DNA from: Plotosus lineatus
Lineage: Eukaryota; Chordata; Actinopteri; Siluriformes; Plotosidae
DNA: 64,000 bases
NCBI GenBank assembly: GCA_024760905.1
Contig: CM045733.1
Span: 37,688,501 to 37,752,500, forward strand
Reading direction: 5' to 3'
Both the position numbers and the translations under genes were made by a program. Of this stretch, positions 46,366 to 56,449 are shown one piece after another. Within the stretch, counting starts at the first letter, position 1. Each line of letters starts with the position of its first letter. The notes beneath the pieces are model-generated. The model worked only from the letters and a program-made list of their open reading frames with translations, did not search any database and was not told where the DNA came from.

Positions 46366-46601
46366 AGACTACACACAAGTAAAGGCTTTGCACTCAATTA
46401 TTCGTTACAGTTCAAGGCAAGTGGTTACACTGGAATTTATTTGGGCTATCAGAGTAAAGGAGGTTGAATACAACTGCATGGCACACTTTTCAAAATTTTA
46501 TTTGTAAACCATTTTTAGAAATCGTACCTCATTCTAAATCCACGTCACAATTATTCAACAATTTGTGTTGGTCGATCACAGAAAATCCCAACTAAAATAC
46601 T

Positions 46602-46606
<5 letters not shown>

Positions 46607-46639
<33 letters not shown>

Positions 46640-46676
46640 AAAATATAAATTAATGTGTGTGTGTGTGTGTGTGTGT
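46607..46676. repeat. (GT)n microsatellite, two tracts
   Basis: Two GT tracts separated by TATAAAAATATAAATTAAT. Confidence 0.95.
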
Positions 46677-47332
46677 GGAAACTGAAAAAGAGTATATATA
46701 ATTTCTGTTATTACTCGCTCATCATCCAGAGTCTGACAGCTAGTGGGTTTAGAAAGAAGAAGAACGCAGCTGCCGAAAGACTGGGTATGCCAGCTTAATT
46801 TAAGTGAAACTGCTTCCTGTGAGACAGCCTGGGCCAAAGAGAGCCACCCACTCCAGCTGGAAATATCCCACAGCTGTGACATGCATGGCATGGAGAAAAC
46901 CAAGAGGTGAAGGGCCATTATTTATTTAAAACGTGTACAAACGATCTACTTTGTTTTTTTGTTTGTTTTTTAAAAATATTAGTAGCAAGCAAAATCAGAG
47001 CTGAAAACAGCCAATGCTGAGCTCTGGATGTATGTTCTCAGAATTTCATAATATTAATCACCTTTGTTTAAACATAGGCGAATAATGTGCTCAGGTGAAT
47101 TTATGCATACAATACAAGCAGTGTTTAAGTTATTTAAAAAGACAAGCAGCTTTTCATGAAACAAAGAGTTCAGACAGACAGGGTAAGGCAGGTGGACTAT
47201 GCATTGATCTGCATACAACATTTTATCTTTATTTGACATGGCAGAGATAATTAATGAGGCAGGTTTCATTTTATATTTAGTGTTTAGGGAAATACACAAG
47301 TTGTAATTTTACACTAACAATCCTGTACTCAC

Positions 47333-47405
47333 CCCTGAGATATCGGCCACTCGATGTATGGGAACCTCCTTCTTGCTGTGAAGCCCTTTCCCGTTCTTGA
47401 CAGCC
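47333..47405 (-). CDS. snd1: snd1 internal exon e (SN3-SN4 linker)
   Basis: A 73-nt exon. The first base completes the Arg codon of the previous exon, followed by 24 codons [20 protein letters not shown] then DISG. This is the linker between SN3 and SN4 in SND1. The acceptor is TGCAG and the donor GTGAGT; the exit is phase 0. The next intron is about 13.4 kb and holds a Tc1, LINEs, hAT remnants and SINEs. Confidence 0.95.
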
Positions 47406-47515
47406 CTGCAATGATTCAAACAAGTAGTATAATTTCCCACCATTGAAAATATTCTGTAAATACAGAACCTCAGTATATCAGGAACAAAAACAGGACATTC
47501 TCTCTCCATCCTTAC

Positions 47516-47626
47516 CGTGCTTCTGCAGCCAGTAACTCATCGTAGTGTGAGGACCTCTGATCATCATCCTGACGGTATCTGATCACTGTAGCAAGACCTT
47601 TACTGACCAGAGCCTCAGCAATATTT
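47516..47626 (-). CDS. snd1: snd1 internal exon d
   Basis: A 111-nt exon encoding [20 protein letters not shown] then [16 protein letters not shown] and the first two bases of an Arg codon. This is the helix-rich end of SN3, almost invariant among vertebrates. The acceptor is CTGCAG and the donor GTAAGG. The downstream intron is only 110 bp (47406-47515), in sharp contrast with the 11-25 kb introns elsewhere. A SINE (47705-48035) sits about 80 bp upstream of the acceptor. Confidence 0.96.
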
Positions 47627-47704
47627 CTGCAGAGAGTGAAAGGAAAAAAGGAAAAGGGAAAAAAACAAAAAACAAAACCAAAACTCTCCATAATTGTGTA
47701 AAAG

Positions 47705-48035
47705 GTGATCACGGTGGCGTAGTGGTTAACACGTCTGCCTCACAGCAAGAAGGCCTGGGTTCAATTGTGGGCATTTGTGTGGAATTGTTCTTCCCATGCT
47801 TGTGTGGGTTCCTCTGGGTACACCGGTTGCCTCCCACAATCCAAAAGCATGCACAGTAGATTAATTGGCTGTACCAAATATCCATTAGGTGTGAATGGTT
47901 GTGCGAGTGTTGGCCCTGTGATGGCCTGGTGAGTTGTCTAGAGTGTACCCTGCACTCATCTGGAGTCAGCTGAGATGGGCGCCAGTCTCCCTGCAACCCT
48001 AATTAAGATTAGGCAGTGCAGAAAATGACTGAATG
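47705..48035 (+). mobile_element. SINE, head 2 + tail C
   Basis: Degraded head 2 (CACGGTGGCGTAGTGGTTAA; B box GGTTCAATTG), core (GGTTCCTCTGGGTACACCGG; TTAATTGGCTGTACCAAATA), then tail C (CCCTGTGATGGCCTGGTGAG; GATGGGCGCCAGTCTCCCTG). An imperfect 13-bp duplication flanks it (AATTGTGTAAAAG / AATTATGTGAAAG). Antisense to snd1, it lies about 80 bp upstream of the exon d acceptor. Confidence 0.88.
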
Positions 48036-48080
48036 AATTATGTGAAAGATTCAGATTTCACAAACAACGATACACTAATC

Positions 48081-48982
48081 CAGGGGTCAGGAACCTTTTT
48101 GACTATGAGAACCAAAAAAAAAAAAAAGATTTTAAAATCTAATCCTCTGAGAGCTAAATATATTTTTTAATACTGAGATTAACAATTTTAGAGGATAATA
48201 TGACTCTGAATTTATTTTAAACAACATTGTTATAAGAAAGTTATTTATTAATAAGAAAAGTACTTCTTACTATTAATGCATCTTTTGGTGCTGCATGGTG
48301 TTGCTGATGGCTTTATAGTCTGGTTGATACATGCTGAGGTTCAGCTTCATGCAGGCATTTAGGCTTCCATCTATTACACTTGACCGCAGGTTGGTCTTGA
48401 TGCTTTTCAGGTGTGAGAAGGACTGCTCACGTGAGCATGTGGAGCCAAACATGGTCAATACAACAGGACTCACACGCTGCAGTTTATGTGACTGGAAGTG
48501 CATCCCAAGGTTGGGCAATCAGCTGGTCTGCGGGTTGAAGTTTTTTCATTCTGTCCATTTGTGTTTTGCTTGCCAGCTCTGTTTGGCTTCTTGCACATGA
48601 GCTGATCAAAACGAGGGAAATTTATCTCTTTAGCCAGAAACAACAGGCGCAGGCTGTTGCATATAATCCAATTAAATTAGAGTTTCAAGGTATCAGCCCA
48701 GCCCACACACACACACACACACACTGGAGTACAGAAAGGTTTGGCTTCTGCTGCGTGCCACAGCGACAAGTAGCATTGAAAATAGATGTATAGATTGAAA
48801 TGTGTGAGTTTTATTTATGTTTTTGTTTTAGTTGATGGCTTTTTTCTGTATTTTTATTTAAAGGACAGTGAAATTATGTATTAGTTATTCTGTTAAGAAA
48901 GGCCACCTGATTTATCCGAGAGCCAGATGCAGTCATCAAAAAAGCCACATCTGGCTCACGGGCCATAGGTTCCCGGCCCCTG
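48081..48982 (-). mobile_element. hAT MITE, complete, 8-bp TSD
   Basis: 902 bp flanked by CACTAATC at 48073-48080 and 48983-48990. TIRs are CAGGGGTCAGGAACC on the left and the complement of CAGGGGCCGGGAACC on the right. Minus-strand reading retains the transposase C-terminus only, so it is an internal-deletion derivative of an autonomous hAT. Confidence 0.95.
48273..48518 (-). pseudogene. hAT transposase C-terminal dimerisation region
   Basis: TMFGSTCSREQSFSHLKSIK then TNLRSSVIDGSLNACMKLNL is the hAT dimerisation signature (CEQAFS..K.I...LRS.L....L). The open frame of 81 codons is joined upstream directly to near-5' sequence; BED finger and DDE core are deleted. Confidence 0.85.
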
Positions 48983-49538
48983 CACTAATCTCTGCGGGCA
49001 ATGCAGCCTCTTCATATCTTTAAATTGGTGGGAACTATTATGGTTAAACTAATAATAATAATAATAATAATAACAACAACAACAACAACAACAACTCATC
49101 TGTCAAATTTGACAGCTTTAAAATAAATCAATGAAACCATTTCAGCAAAGATTTACATACGTTTTTCACCCACAGATATCAAACGTCATTTTCCTCAATG
49201 CTAATTATAGTCTTTTTGTACTCTTCCTTCAACTGGATTTTCTCAAGAAGTGATTAGGGTCCAGGCACTTTCATTCCCCACCCTTTAGTGAGGGAGAAGG
49301 ACCAGAGGTGAATCAGGCTAGCATCACTTCTTCCCAAAGACATTCTTTATTAATCTTCCAAAGCGAGTTGCCTTGGAAACATCAGGCCATGCTGGGCAAA
49401 ACATATTCCTGCAATGCTGCAGTGCAATTATTACTGCAAGCATATTTCCAAGTTTTAGATATGATATATTACTCAAATACACAAATTATAACAGACTGTG
49501 TATTATTATATTAGATAACCTGCAAAAACTGTACTTAC

Positions 49539-49645
49539 ATTCCTCCAATGGTGACAGTGGCACAGGTGCGCTCTGGAAAAGCAGGGATGGACCCGGATTC
49601 TGTGCTTGTTGTGGCTGCTCTGATGTAATCGACAGTGACATTGAC
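49539..49645 (-). CDS. snd1: snd1 internal exon c
   Basis: A 107-nt exon encoding [20 protein letters not shown] then [15 protein letters not shown] plus two bases of the next codon. This is the SN3 segment found in vertebrate SND1 (VNVTVDYIR and [11 protein letters not shown] are signature stretches). The middle ([10 protein letters not shown]) is the usual variable loop. The acceptor is TTTAG above 49645 and the donor GTAAGT lies below 49539. It enters in phase 0 and leaves with two bases (AT) that form an Ile codon with the first base of the next exon. Confidence 0.95.
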
Positions 49646-49653
49646 CTAAAAGT

Positions 49654-49688
<35 letters not shown>

Positions 49689-51128
49689 TAAATGTAAGCA
49701 TTACACCACACAAGGTTTTACGCCTGCCATTAGTCCCAGAAATACAGTAAACACATAACCCTAAGAACCAACACAGAGACTGAACCCTGGAGCTACTTCA
49801 TGGCCATGTGCTAAAATAAACAAACCAGCAAAGATTTTTCTCAATTGAAGGCGTCGAGATTAACTAAAGGGCTAGGTCATTTATAAAATAATTAAACATC
49901 AGCGCACACACTGATAATGGACAGCGCCTGTGGGCTACTTTTCCAAGGTCATTCTCAGTCAGAGTGAATCATGTCAAAACTGTACATCTCTGCACAGCAA
50001 CACCAATCATACAATTGCAACACTATAGTATCTCAGAGCGAGAGAGAAACCATTCACACACAGCATTTCACCAACAGATATCCTCACGCCCAAAACCAAA
50101 CTGTCCCAGCTGTCCATAGGAACATGCTCAGTCCTCAAAACACAGCAGAAAAATTACAAACAGTGACATGAACAGTTCATTCATCAAAACCATATCCATC
50201 TCTTTCTCTCAGAGCGTACCAGATGCTCTGAAACACAACACATGGCCTGGTCTTCCTCATAAACACTGTGCACATGCAGGTGTTCAAAGCGAGGACATAT
50301 GAGCACCAATTACTCCATCGCCTGTTTGTCTCCCTCTCCTGCAGTCTCTTTGGATACATGGAGACGAATCTTCTGTCACGACAGATTTATTACATATACT
50401 TCCTTCCAGCACTCTGTAGAAAGACTACAGCTCTGTGGATCATTCACCTATCAACATACAGCATACAGAATGCATCTGCACACAGAATTTGTCTCTCTCA
50501 CAATATCTTGCAGTAAAATGAAAGTGTGCTCCATGTCCCAATGAAGAGGGAACACTGGGAGAAAAAACAAAAACCCTTAAGAGAATAAAGGAATAAGATA
50601 AAGAGAACAGACGAGAGCATGAAAGAGAGAGTGAGCGAGAGAACAATCAGTCAATAAATTAACAAACAAAAACAAAAAAATCTGTCACTGAATGTCTGGA
50701 TAAAAGCTAATCTTCCAACACAGCATGTTTCTGAGAGTCATTTATTCCCATTATAGTGATTAAACAGAAATGCGCAGAGGCACCGAGCTCACGGGCCAGC
50801 ACTGTTCTTCCAATAATATTCAAAACATCTCTAAACACACCAGCCCTCTCATCTTAACTACTCAGGAATCATTATAACACTACCTTTTTAACCTGTGAGA
50901 GCAGTTTACAGAGGAACACGACAGCAGTGTGATTGAGGTTTTGCACGTGAAGTCATAGGGTCGTCATTTTGTTTATCTGCCATATTGGACGGCATGATCC
51001 GGATGGCGCTCGCTCATTCAACATTGTTAAACATTAGTAAAATAAGTAATAGTGGTTCAACATTACCCAACTGGATGTTGTTTGTCGGTTACTAACTTCC
51101 CCGGAGTGATACAAAATAACCAGTGAGT

Positions 51129-51307
51129 ATGGTTATATTGTGTTGCGCTGTTGGCTGTGCAAATAGACAGAAGAGTAAAGCCTGCACTGTCATTTTATCG
51201 TTTTCCATCTGACCCAGAGAGAAAAGCCAAGTGGATCGCAGCGGTAAATAGGAAAGACTGGAATCCTACAGAATACAGTAGAATATGCAGCGAACACTTT
51301 GTATCAG
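51129..51307 (+). pseudogene. THAP-domain exon, one frameshift
   Basis: MVILCCAVGCANRQKSK from ATG 51129, then a 1-nt insertion, then PALSFYRFPSDPERKAKWIA, AVNRKDWNPTEYSRICSEHF and VSG, followed by donor GTAAAT at 51308. The C2CH zinc ligands of a THAP DNA-binding domain (CCAVGC, CSEH) and the FYRFP and W motifs are all present. THAP domains are typical of P-element-type and related transposases and of host factors. No downstream exon found. Confidence 0.8.
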
Positions 51308-51439
51308 GTAAATATACATTATTAGGCTTATATATAAATAAAATGTGAATTTATACAACCATTATAAGCAGTGATGATTGTAATTTATTATTGCATAAGC
51401 GCTTGTTTGTGTAGGTCTATTTGGGGATAGAACACGCAC

Positions 51440-51844
51440 CTTAGCCACTATGAGGTGGTAGTCTCTCTTCCCGGTTCCTGGCTCCCATTGTTGCATACAG
51501 CTTACAAAGCCGGCAACAAAATACTTGTAAGCTTCCATTGATTTGTAAGCTTTTAACTCTTTGCTAGTAAATGGAGACGGGCCGTGGACAAGATATGTAC
51601 AAAGATCCAAGTAGGCAAAAGCAGAAAGGGAAGAATGGTCGCATTCTAACCCATTCCTAAACATTGACTGTGGCATTAGATATGGATCGGCAATCCCCAG
51701 CTGCTTTATTTTACTCAGATAGCTTGCCCTCTGGTCACCTGTCAGATGACTGACAACGTCTGAGAATATTATAGTATTGCTTTTGCCTTCGACACTCTTG
51801 CAAATTTTGCTTTCGCGGTCATTATTGGTTGTTGTTGAAGCCAT
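51440..51844 (-). pseudogene. exon of YqaJ/SWIM-type transposon protein
   Basis: From MASTTTNNDRESKICKSVEG, 135 codons open to donor AAG|GTGCGT at 51439. Characteristic parts: LDLCTYLVHGPSPFTSKELK, AYKSMEAYKYFVAGFVSCMQ and HLIVAKV. These resemble the region before the SWIM zinc finger in fish proteins that also carry a YqaJ-type nuclease domain, judged from memory of such families. The following exons are absent. The frame is intact, so it may be recent. Confidence 0.55.
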
Positions 51845-51853
51845 GCTTAGTGA

Positions 51854-51858
<5 letters not shown>

Positions 51859-51889
<31 letters not shown>

Positions 51890-51890
51890 C
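51859..51890. repeat. (GT)n microsatellite
   Basis: GT tract just upstream (in its own direction) of the minus-strand exon start. Confidence 0.95.
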
Positions 51891-51979
51891 TGGATCACGC
51901 TTGCCGTACAAGCTGGCGCATGAAGATATTGGGGTCACGTGACTGCAAAACCTCAATACAGTGGTCAAACCTGCCACCA

Positions 51980-53225
51980 CTGTACATCTTTGGTACAAAG
52001 ACAGAACATTTTTGACATTTACAGTGAAACAAAACATGAAAATATTCACTCGGATTAAATGAAATCAGTAATCAAGCCTTGCATATGTGCTGAACACATC
52101 AGACAAAGCCCAAGTCAACCACAGCACGGACTCACTAGAGTGAAGTACCTATGCAAACTTTCCTCGAATGGTGCTACATGTGCCATGAGTGAATTCTGTG
52201 GGACCTGGGGAAATCCATGTAGGTACATCTCTCTGGAAAGTGCAAGCTACAGTCAAATCAAGTATGGTTCATGTCCTTCAGCAGCTGGACATACTATGGT
52301 ATGTGTGCATTTTTTGCCCTCAATCAACCACAGATTCCACAATAGGTCATTCCAGTACCCAAGCACACAATTGAACATGTGTTGGCCCTGCTTGAAAACA
52401 GGTGAGACATCTGTTGGCTAATGTTGGAACAAGAGTTGAGCCTCTGTGCAACATACCTTTCTGTGCTGTAAGCATGTAGGCAGATAAGGGCACATTCATA
52501 TCTAATTACAGAAAAACATGAAACAATCATCAAGAATAAAGGTCATATAGTCGTTTAGTCATGATCATAGTTTTTACATATAGCACATTTTTGAGTCTCA
52601 AATACAGAAAGGATCGTGAAGGGAATTTTTTTTTTTCCAAAAATGCCATGTAAAATTGTACATTGTGTTACTCAATTCAACCATGATAAAACCACGAGTG
52701 GGTCAGAATTTATTTTCTGAGCTATGTGCCCTATAAGGATGTTGAAAGCAACGAAAAATTGTTTCATTCAGAATTACTGCAAGGTTACCAAAGGGGTTAT
52801 TGTATTTAGCGTTTAGGCAAGGTTAAGGCAACTAATTTACTTTAGTCGTGAGAACTTTAATATTTTATAGCACTTTAAATGTCAAAACAGTCTGTCTTTC
52901 TGCCAAAGATTGATAGTAATAATAGACTTGAGTAGTGTGTAAGACAACCATGTCAAGGTTAATCTCAGTGAGAGCTTTGGGTGCCTTCATTTTAACACAT
53001 CCTGAAACAGTCCATCAATCATCTCAACAACCACACCCCTTTTCATTCAACAAATAACATATAGGGTGGCATCAAGTTCAACTGAATTTACAGAATTACA
53101 TTCTCAAAATAAAACTATTGTAGTAAATCATTTTTGGAGATGGTTTATAAAGCTTTCAAATGGTCAGAGTCTCACTCATGTTAAATTTGCTTTCAACATT
53201 TAGAACTGTCAGTTCATCAGACAGA
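51980..53225. other. snd1 intron, no recognised element
   Basis: An ORF at 52059-52421 shows no domain or family likeness. No TIR or repeat boundary seen. Confidence 0.45.
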
Positions 53226-53230
53226 CATAT

Positions 53231-53355
53231 TCATTCATTTTCAGAACTGCTCAATCCTAATTAGGGTCGCAGGGAGGCTGGCGCCCATCCCAGCGGACCA
53301 TGGAACAATGTGGGGTACACCCTGGACAGTTCGTCAGGCCATTGCAGGGCCAGAT
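53231..53355 (-). mobile_element. solitary SINE/LINE tail C
   Basis: Minus-strand copy of the tail C module (plus orientation CTAATTAGGGTCGCAGGGAG; GGCGCCCATCCCAGC; GGCCATTGCAGGG). No head is attached. Confidence 0.7.
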
Positions 53356-53582
53356 AGAGATAATTTTGTAATTAATTTAAAAAATTGAGAGAGAAAACCT
53401 CATAGCGAAGCAGTATTTTCTGACTATGCCTCCCCATCAGTGGAACAGCATTCTTAAAGATCTGAGAGCAGCTACAAATGTGGAGTTTATCTACAAATAT
53501 ACACTGAACAGTTAAATAAACAAGTGAAAAAGTAACATACTAAAACCTTTTGAGTAAAAGTTGTGTAAATTTTGAGTAAAAG

Positions 53583-55730
53583 TTGCCAAACAGCATAGGA
53601 TGGTGGTGTGCAGGATGATGCTGATGGTGAGAAAGGTGAAAAGGGCAAAGGCAGAGCAGAAGACAAAGTGGTGGAAGCTGAAAAAAGAAGTATCATGTTG
53701 TCTTCGAGGAGGAGTTGAAACAACTTTTGGGTGGTCAGGAAGTGCTTCCACATGACTGCAAAACTACAGCAAATATGATCAGGGAGACAGGAAGGGGAGT
53801 TCTTGATGTGTCCTCTGGATGGACAGTAGATAAGGAGACTTGGTGGTGAAAAGAGGAAGTGCAGGAATGTGTACAAAGGAAGAGGTTACCTAAGAAGAAG
53901 TGGGACATTGAGAGGACCGAAGACAGTAAACAGGAGTACAGGGAGACAAAGCGTAAGGCGAAGGTAGCGGTGTCAAAGGCCAAACAGAGGGCTTATGATG
54001 ACTTGTATGATGGGCTGGACAAAAAGAAGGGAGAAAATGATTTATACAGGTTGGCACAGCAGAGAAATAGAGATGGGAAGGACGGGCAGCAATTTAGAGT
54101 GATTAAGGACAGAGAGGGAAATGTATTGACTGATGACAGAAGTGTGCTGGGAAAATGGAAAGAGTACTTTGAAGAGCTGATGAATGAGGAAAATGAGAGG
54201 GAAAAAAAGAAAAAAAAAAAAAAACAGTAGAAGAGGTGACTGTTGAGGACCAGGAAGTAGCAAAGATTAGTAAAGGTTAAGTGAGGAAGGCATTGAAGAG
54301 GATGAAGAGTGGAAAGGCAGTTGGTCCTGATGACATACTGGTGGAGGTATGGAAGTGTCTAGGAGAGGTAGCAGTAGATATTCTGACAAGAACATTCAAC
54401 AAGGTCTTAGAGAGTCAGAGGATCCCGAAGGAATGGAGAAGAAAGTGTGCTGGTGCCCATTTTTAAAAACAAGGGAGACGTGCAGAGTTGTGGCAACTAC
54501 AGAGGGATATTTGCTGGGAAGTTGATGAGCCATACGATGAAATTATGGGAAAGAATAGATAGACTAAGGACAGAGGTCAGCATTTGTGAACAACAGTTTG
54601 GTTTCATGCCAAGAAAGAGCACCACAGATGCAGTGTTTGCTTTGAGGATGTTAATACAGATGTACAAAGAAGGTCAAAGAGCTGCATTGTGCCTTTGTGG
54701 ATCTGGAGAAAGAACATGACAGGGTGCCGAGAGAGGAACTGTGATATTGCATGTGGAAGTCTGGAGTGGCAGAGAAGTATGTTAGCATGGTGCAGGACAT
54801 GTATGAAAGATGTAAGACAGTGGTGAGGTGTGCCGTCGGTGTGACAGAAAAGTTCAAGTTGGAGGTGCGACTGCATCAAGGGTCAGCTCTGAGCCCCTTC
54901 TTGTTTGCTATGGTGATGGACAGGCTGACAATCGAGGTTAGACAAGAATCTCCATGGACTTTGATGTTTGCAGATGACATTGTTATCTGCAGTGAGAGCC
55001 GAGAACAAGTGCAGGAAAATCTAGCAAGGTGGAGGTATGCCCTGGAAAGGAGGGGAATGAAGGTTAGCCTCAGTAAGACAGAATACATGTGTGTGTGAAC
55101 AAAGAGGACTCAAGAGGAACAATGAGGTTAAAGGGCGCAGAGATAAAGGTGGAGGATTTTAAGTACTTAGGCTCAACAATCCAGAGCAGTGGAGTGTGTG
55201 GAAAAGATGTGAAGAAGCATGTGCAGGCAGGTTGGAATGGTTGGAGAAAAGTGTCCGGTGTGATTTGTGAGAGGAGGGTATCGGCAAGAATGAAAGGAAA
55301 AGTGTACAAGACGGTGTTGTATGGCGATGTTGTATGGTTTAGAAACAGTGCCACTGAGGAAAAGGCAGGAGGCAGAGCTGGGGTTAGCAGAGATGAAAAT
55401 GTTGAGGGTCTCTTTGGGAGTAACCAGGATGGATAGGGACATCAGAGGGACAGCACATGTTAGAGGTTTTGGAGACAAAGTCAGAGAGGCTAGATTGAGA
55501 TGGTTTGGACATGTACAGAGGAGGGATAGTGAGTATATTGGTAGTAGGATGCTGAGGTTGGAACTACCAGGCAGAAGGCCAAGAGGAAGGCCAAAGAGAA
55601 GATTTGTGGATGTGGTGGAGGAGGACATGAAGGTAGTTGGAGTAAGAGTCAAAGATGCAGAGGATAGGGTGAGATGGAGGTGGATGGTTTGCTGTGGCGA
55701 CCCCTGAAGGGAAAAGCCGAAAGTAAAAGA
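53583..55730 (+). mobile_element. RTE-like LINE, 5'-truncated (copy 5)
   Basis: Starts in the region after the endonuclease (GTTGCCAAACAGCATAGGAT) and runs through RT to GGCGACCCCTGAAGGGAA then an AAAGTAAAAGAAG tail. The catalytic LMFADDIVI is intact, but an A-run near 54210 and several indels break the frame. A 16-bp direct repeat (TTTTGAGTAAAAGTTG) precedes the 5' end. Confidence 0.9.
54281..55707 (+). pseudogene. LINE reverse transcriptase remnant (copy 5)
   Basis: Pieces: MKSGKAVGPDDILVEVWKCL, QQFGFMPRKSTTDAVFALRM, SGVAEKYVSMVQDMYERCKT, RLHQGSALSPFLFAMVMDRL, LMFADDIVICSESREQVQEN, FKYLGSTIQS, LRWFGHVQRRDSEYIGSRML and GRPKRRFVDVVEEDMKVVGV. All RT motifs occur, spread over at least five frames. 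Confidence 0.87.
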
Positions 55731-56273
55731 AGTTCTTGGACTAATGTTAATTTTAAAGCCCGATTTTAATTTTTGTCATCCTTTTTTTCAAAAATGTGCT
55801 TCGTTTCTTTCCTTCTTTCATTAGTTAATTCTCTTCATTTTACCTAGCTGTTAGCAATGTGTACAAATTGATGAAACTCTAAGATTAAGACAGAGCTTTC
55901 TCCATTTTTAGTGTTGTTCTTTTAAACCTTCACTAAAGTCAAGTGTGTATGCATCTCTTAGGACAGAGAGTGTGTGAGAGTGTGAGTGTGGGTGGAGGGT
56001 ATACTGCTGCTTGTTTATATAATATATATAAAACAAAAAGTGCTGCATAAAATGTGCTATACAAATAAAGGTTGATTGGCAACTCTTGCTCCACTCACCA
56101 ATGTTCAAATAGGCATGGCTAAAACTAAACAATGCAATCAGTTAATAGGGTGCTTCAGAAATTTGGATTCTACTTTTGAAGCAGTCCCCCCCCCATCATT
56201 CAGCAGAACATTTTTAGTATAACCACAATACAAGTTCATTTATATTTGATGAGAGAGATACATTACAAAAGAT

Positions 56274-56445
56274 CTGAGGGCAGTGTGGCATAGTGAATAA
56301 GGCGATCGGCTACTGATCCATAGGTCAGCTGGTCAATCATTGGACCCTTGAGCAAGGCCCTTAACTCTAATTCCTCAGTTGCATTAAAAAAAAAAAAAAA
56401 AAAGATATTTGTAAGTCACTCTGGATAAGACCATCACAGAAGATA
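56274..56445 (+). mobile_element. third SINE family
   Basis: GGGCAGTGTGGCATAGTGAA, GACCCTTGAGCAAGGCCCTT then AACTC, poly-A and AAGTCACTCTGGATAAGACC. This is the widespread fish SINE with the (T)TGAGCAAGGCCCTTAACC core; the tRNA-like head is decayed and it shares neither head nor tail with the other SINEs here. Confidence 0.75.
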
Positions 56446-56449
56446 AGAG

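Larger units (their letters stand above)
50932..51957. mobile_element. short inverted-repeat element with two convergent first exons
   Basis: ATTGAGGTTTTGCA at 50932-50945 and its complement at 51944-51957 bound about 1 kb. Similarity continues inward (CACGTGA near both ends; ACGGCATGATCC at about 50989 versus ACGGCAAGCGTGATCC on the minus strand at about 51905). Inside, a THAP exon runs rightward from the left end and a YqaJ/SWIM-protein-type exon runs leftward from the right end. Each ends in a splice donor, and only ~130 bp separate them. This looks like the internally deleted remnant of a larger two-gene DNA transposon. No clear target duplication seen. Confidence 0.55.

Noticed and set aside
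52059..52421. 120-codon plus-strand frame
   Set aside because: No domain, no repeat similarity, no splice context. Length is within chance expectation for this composition.
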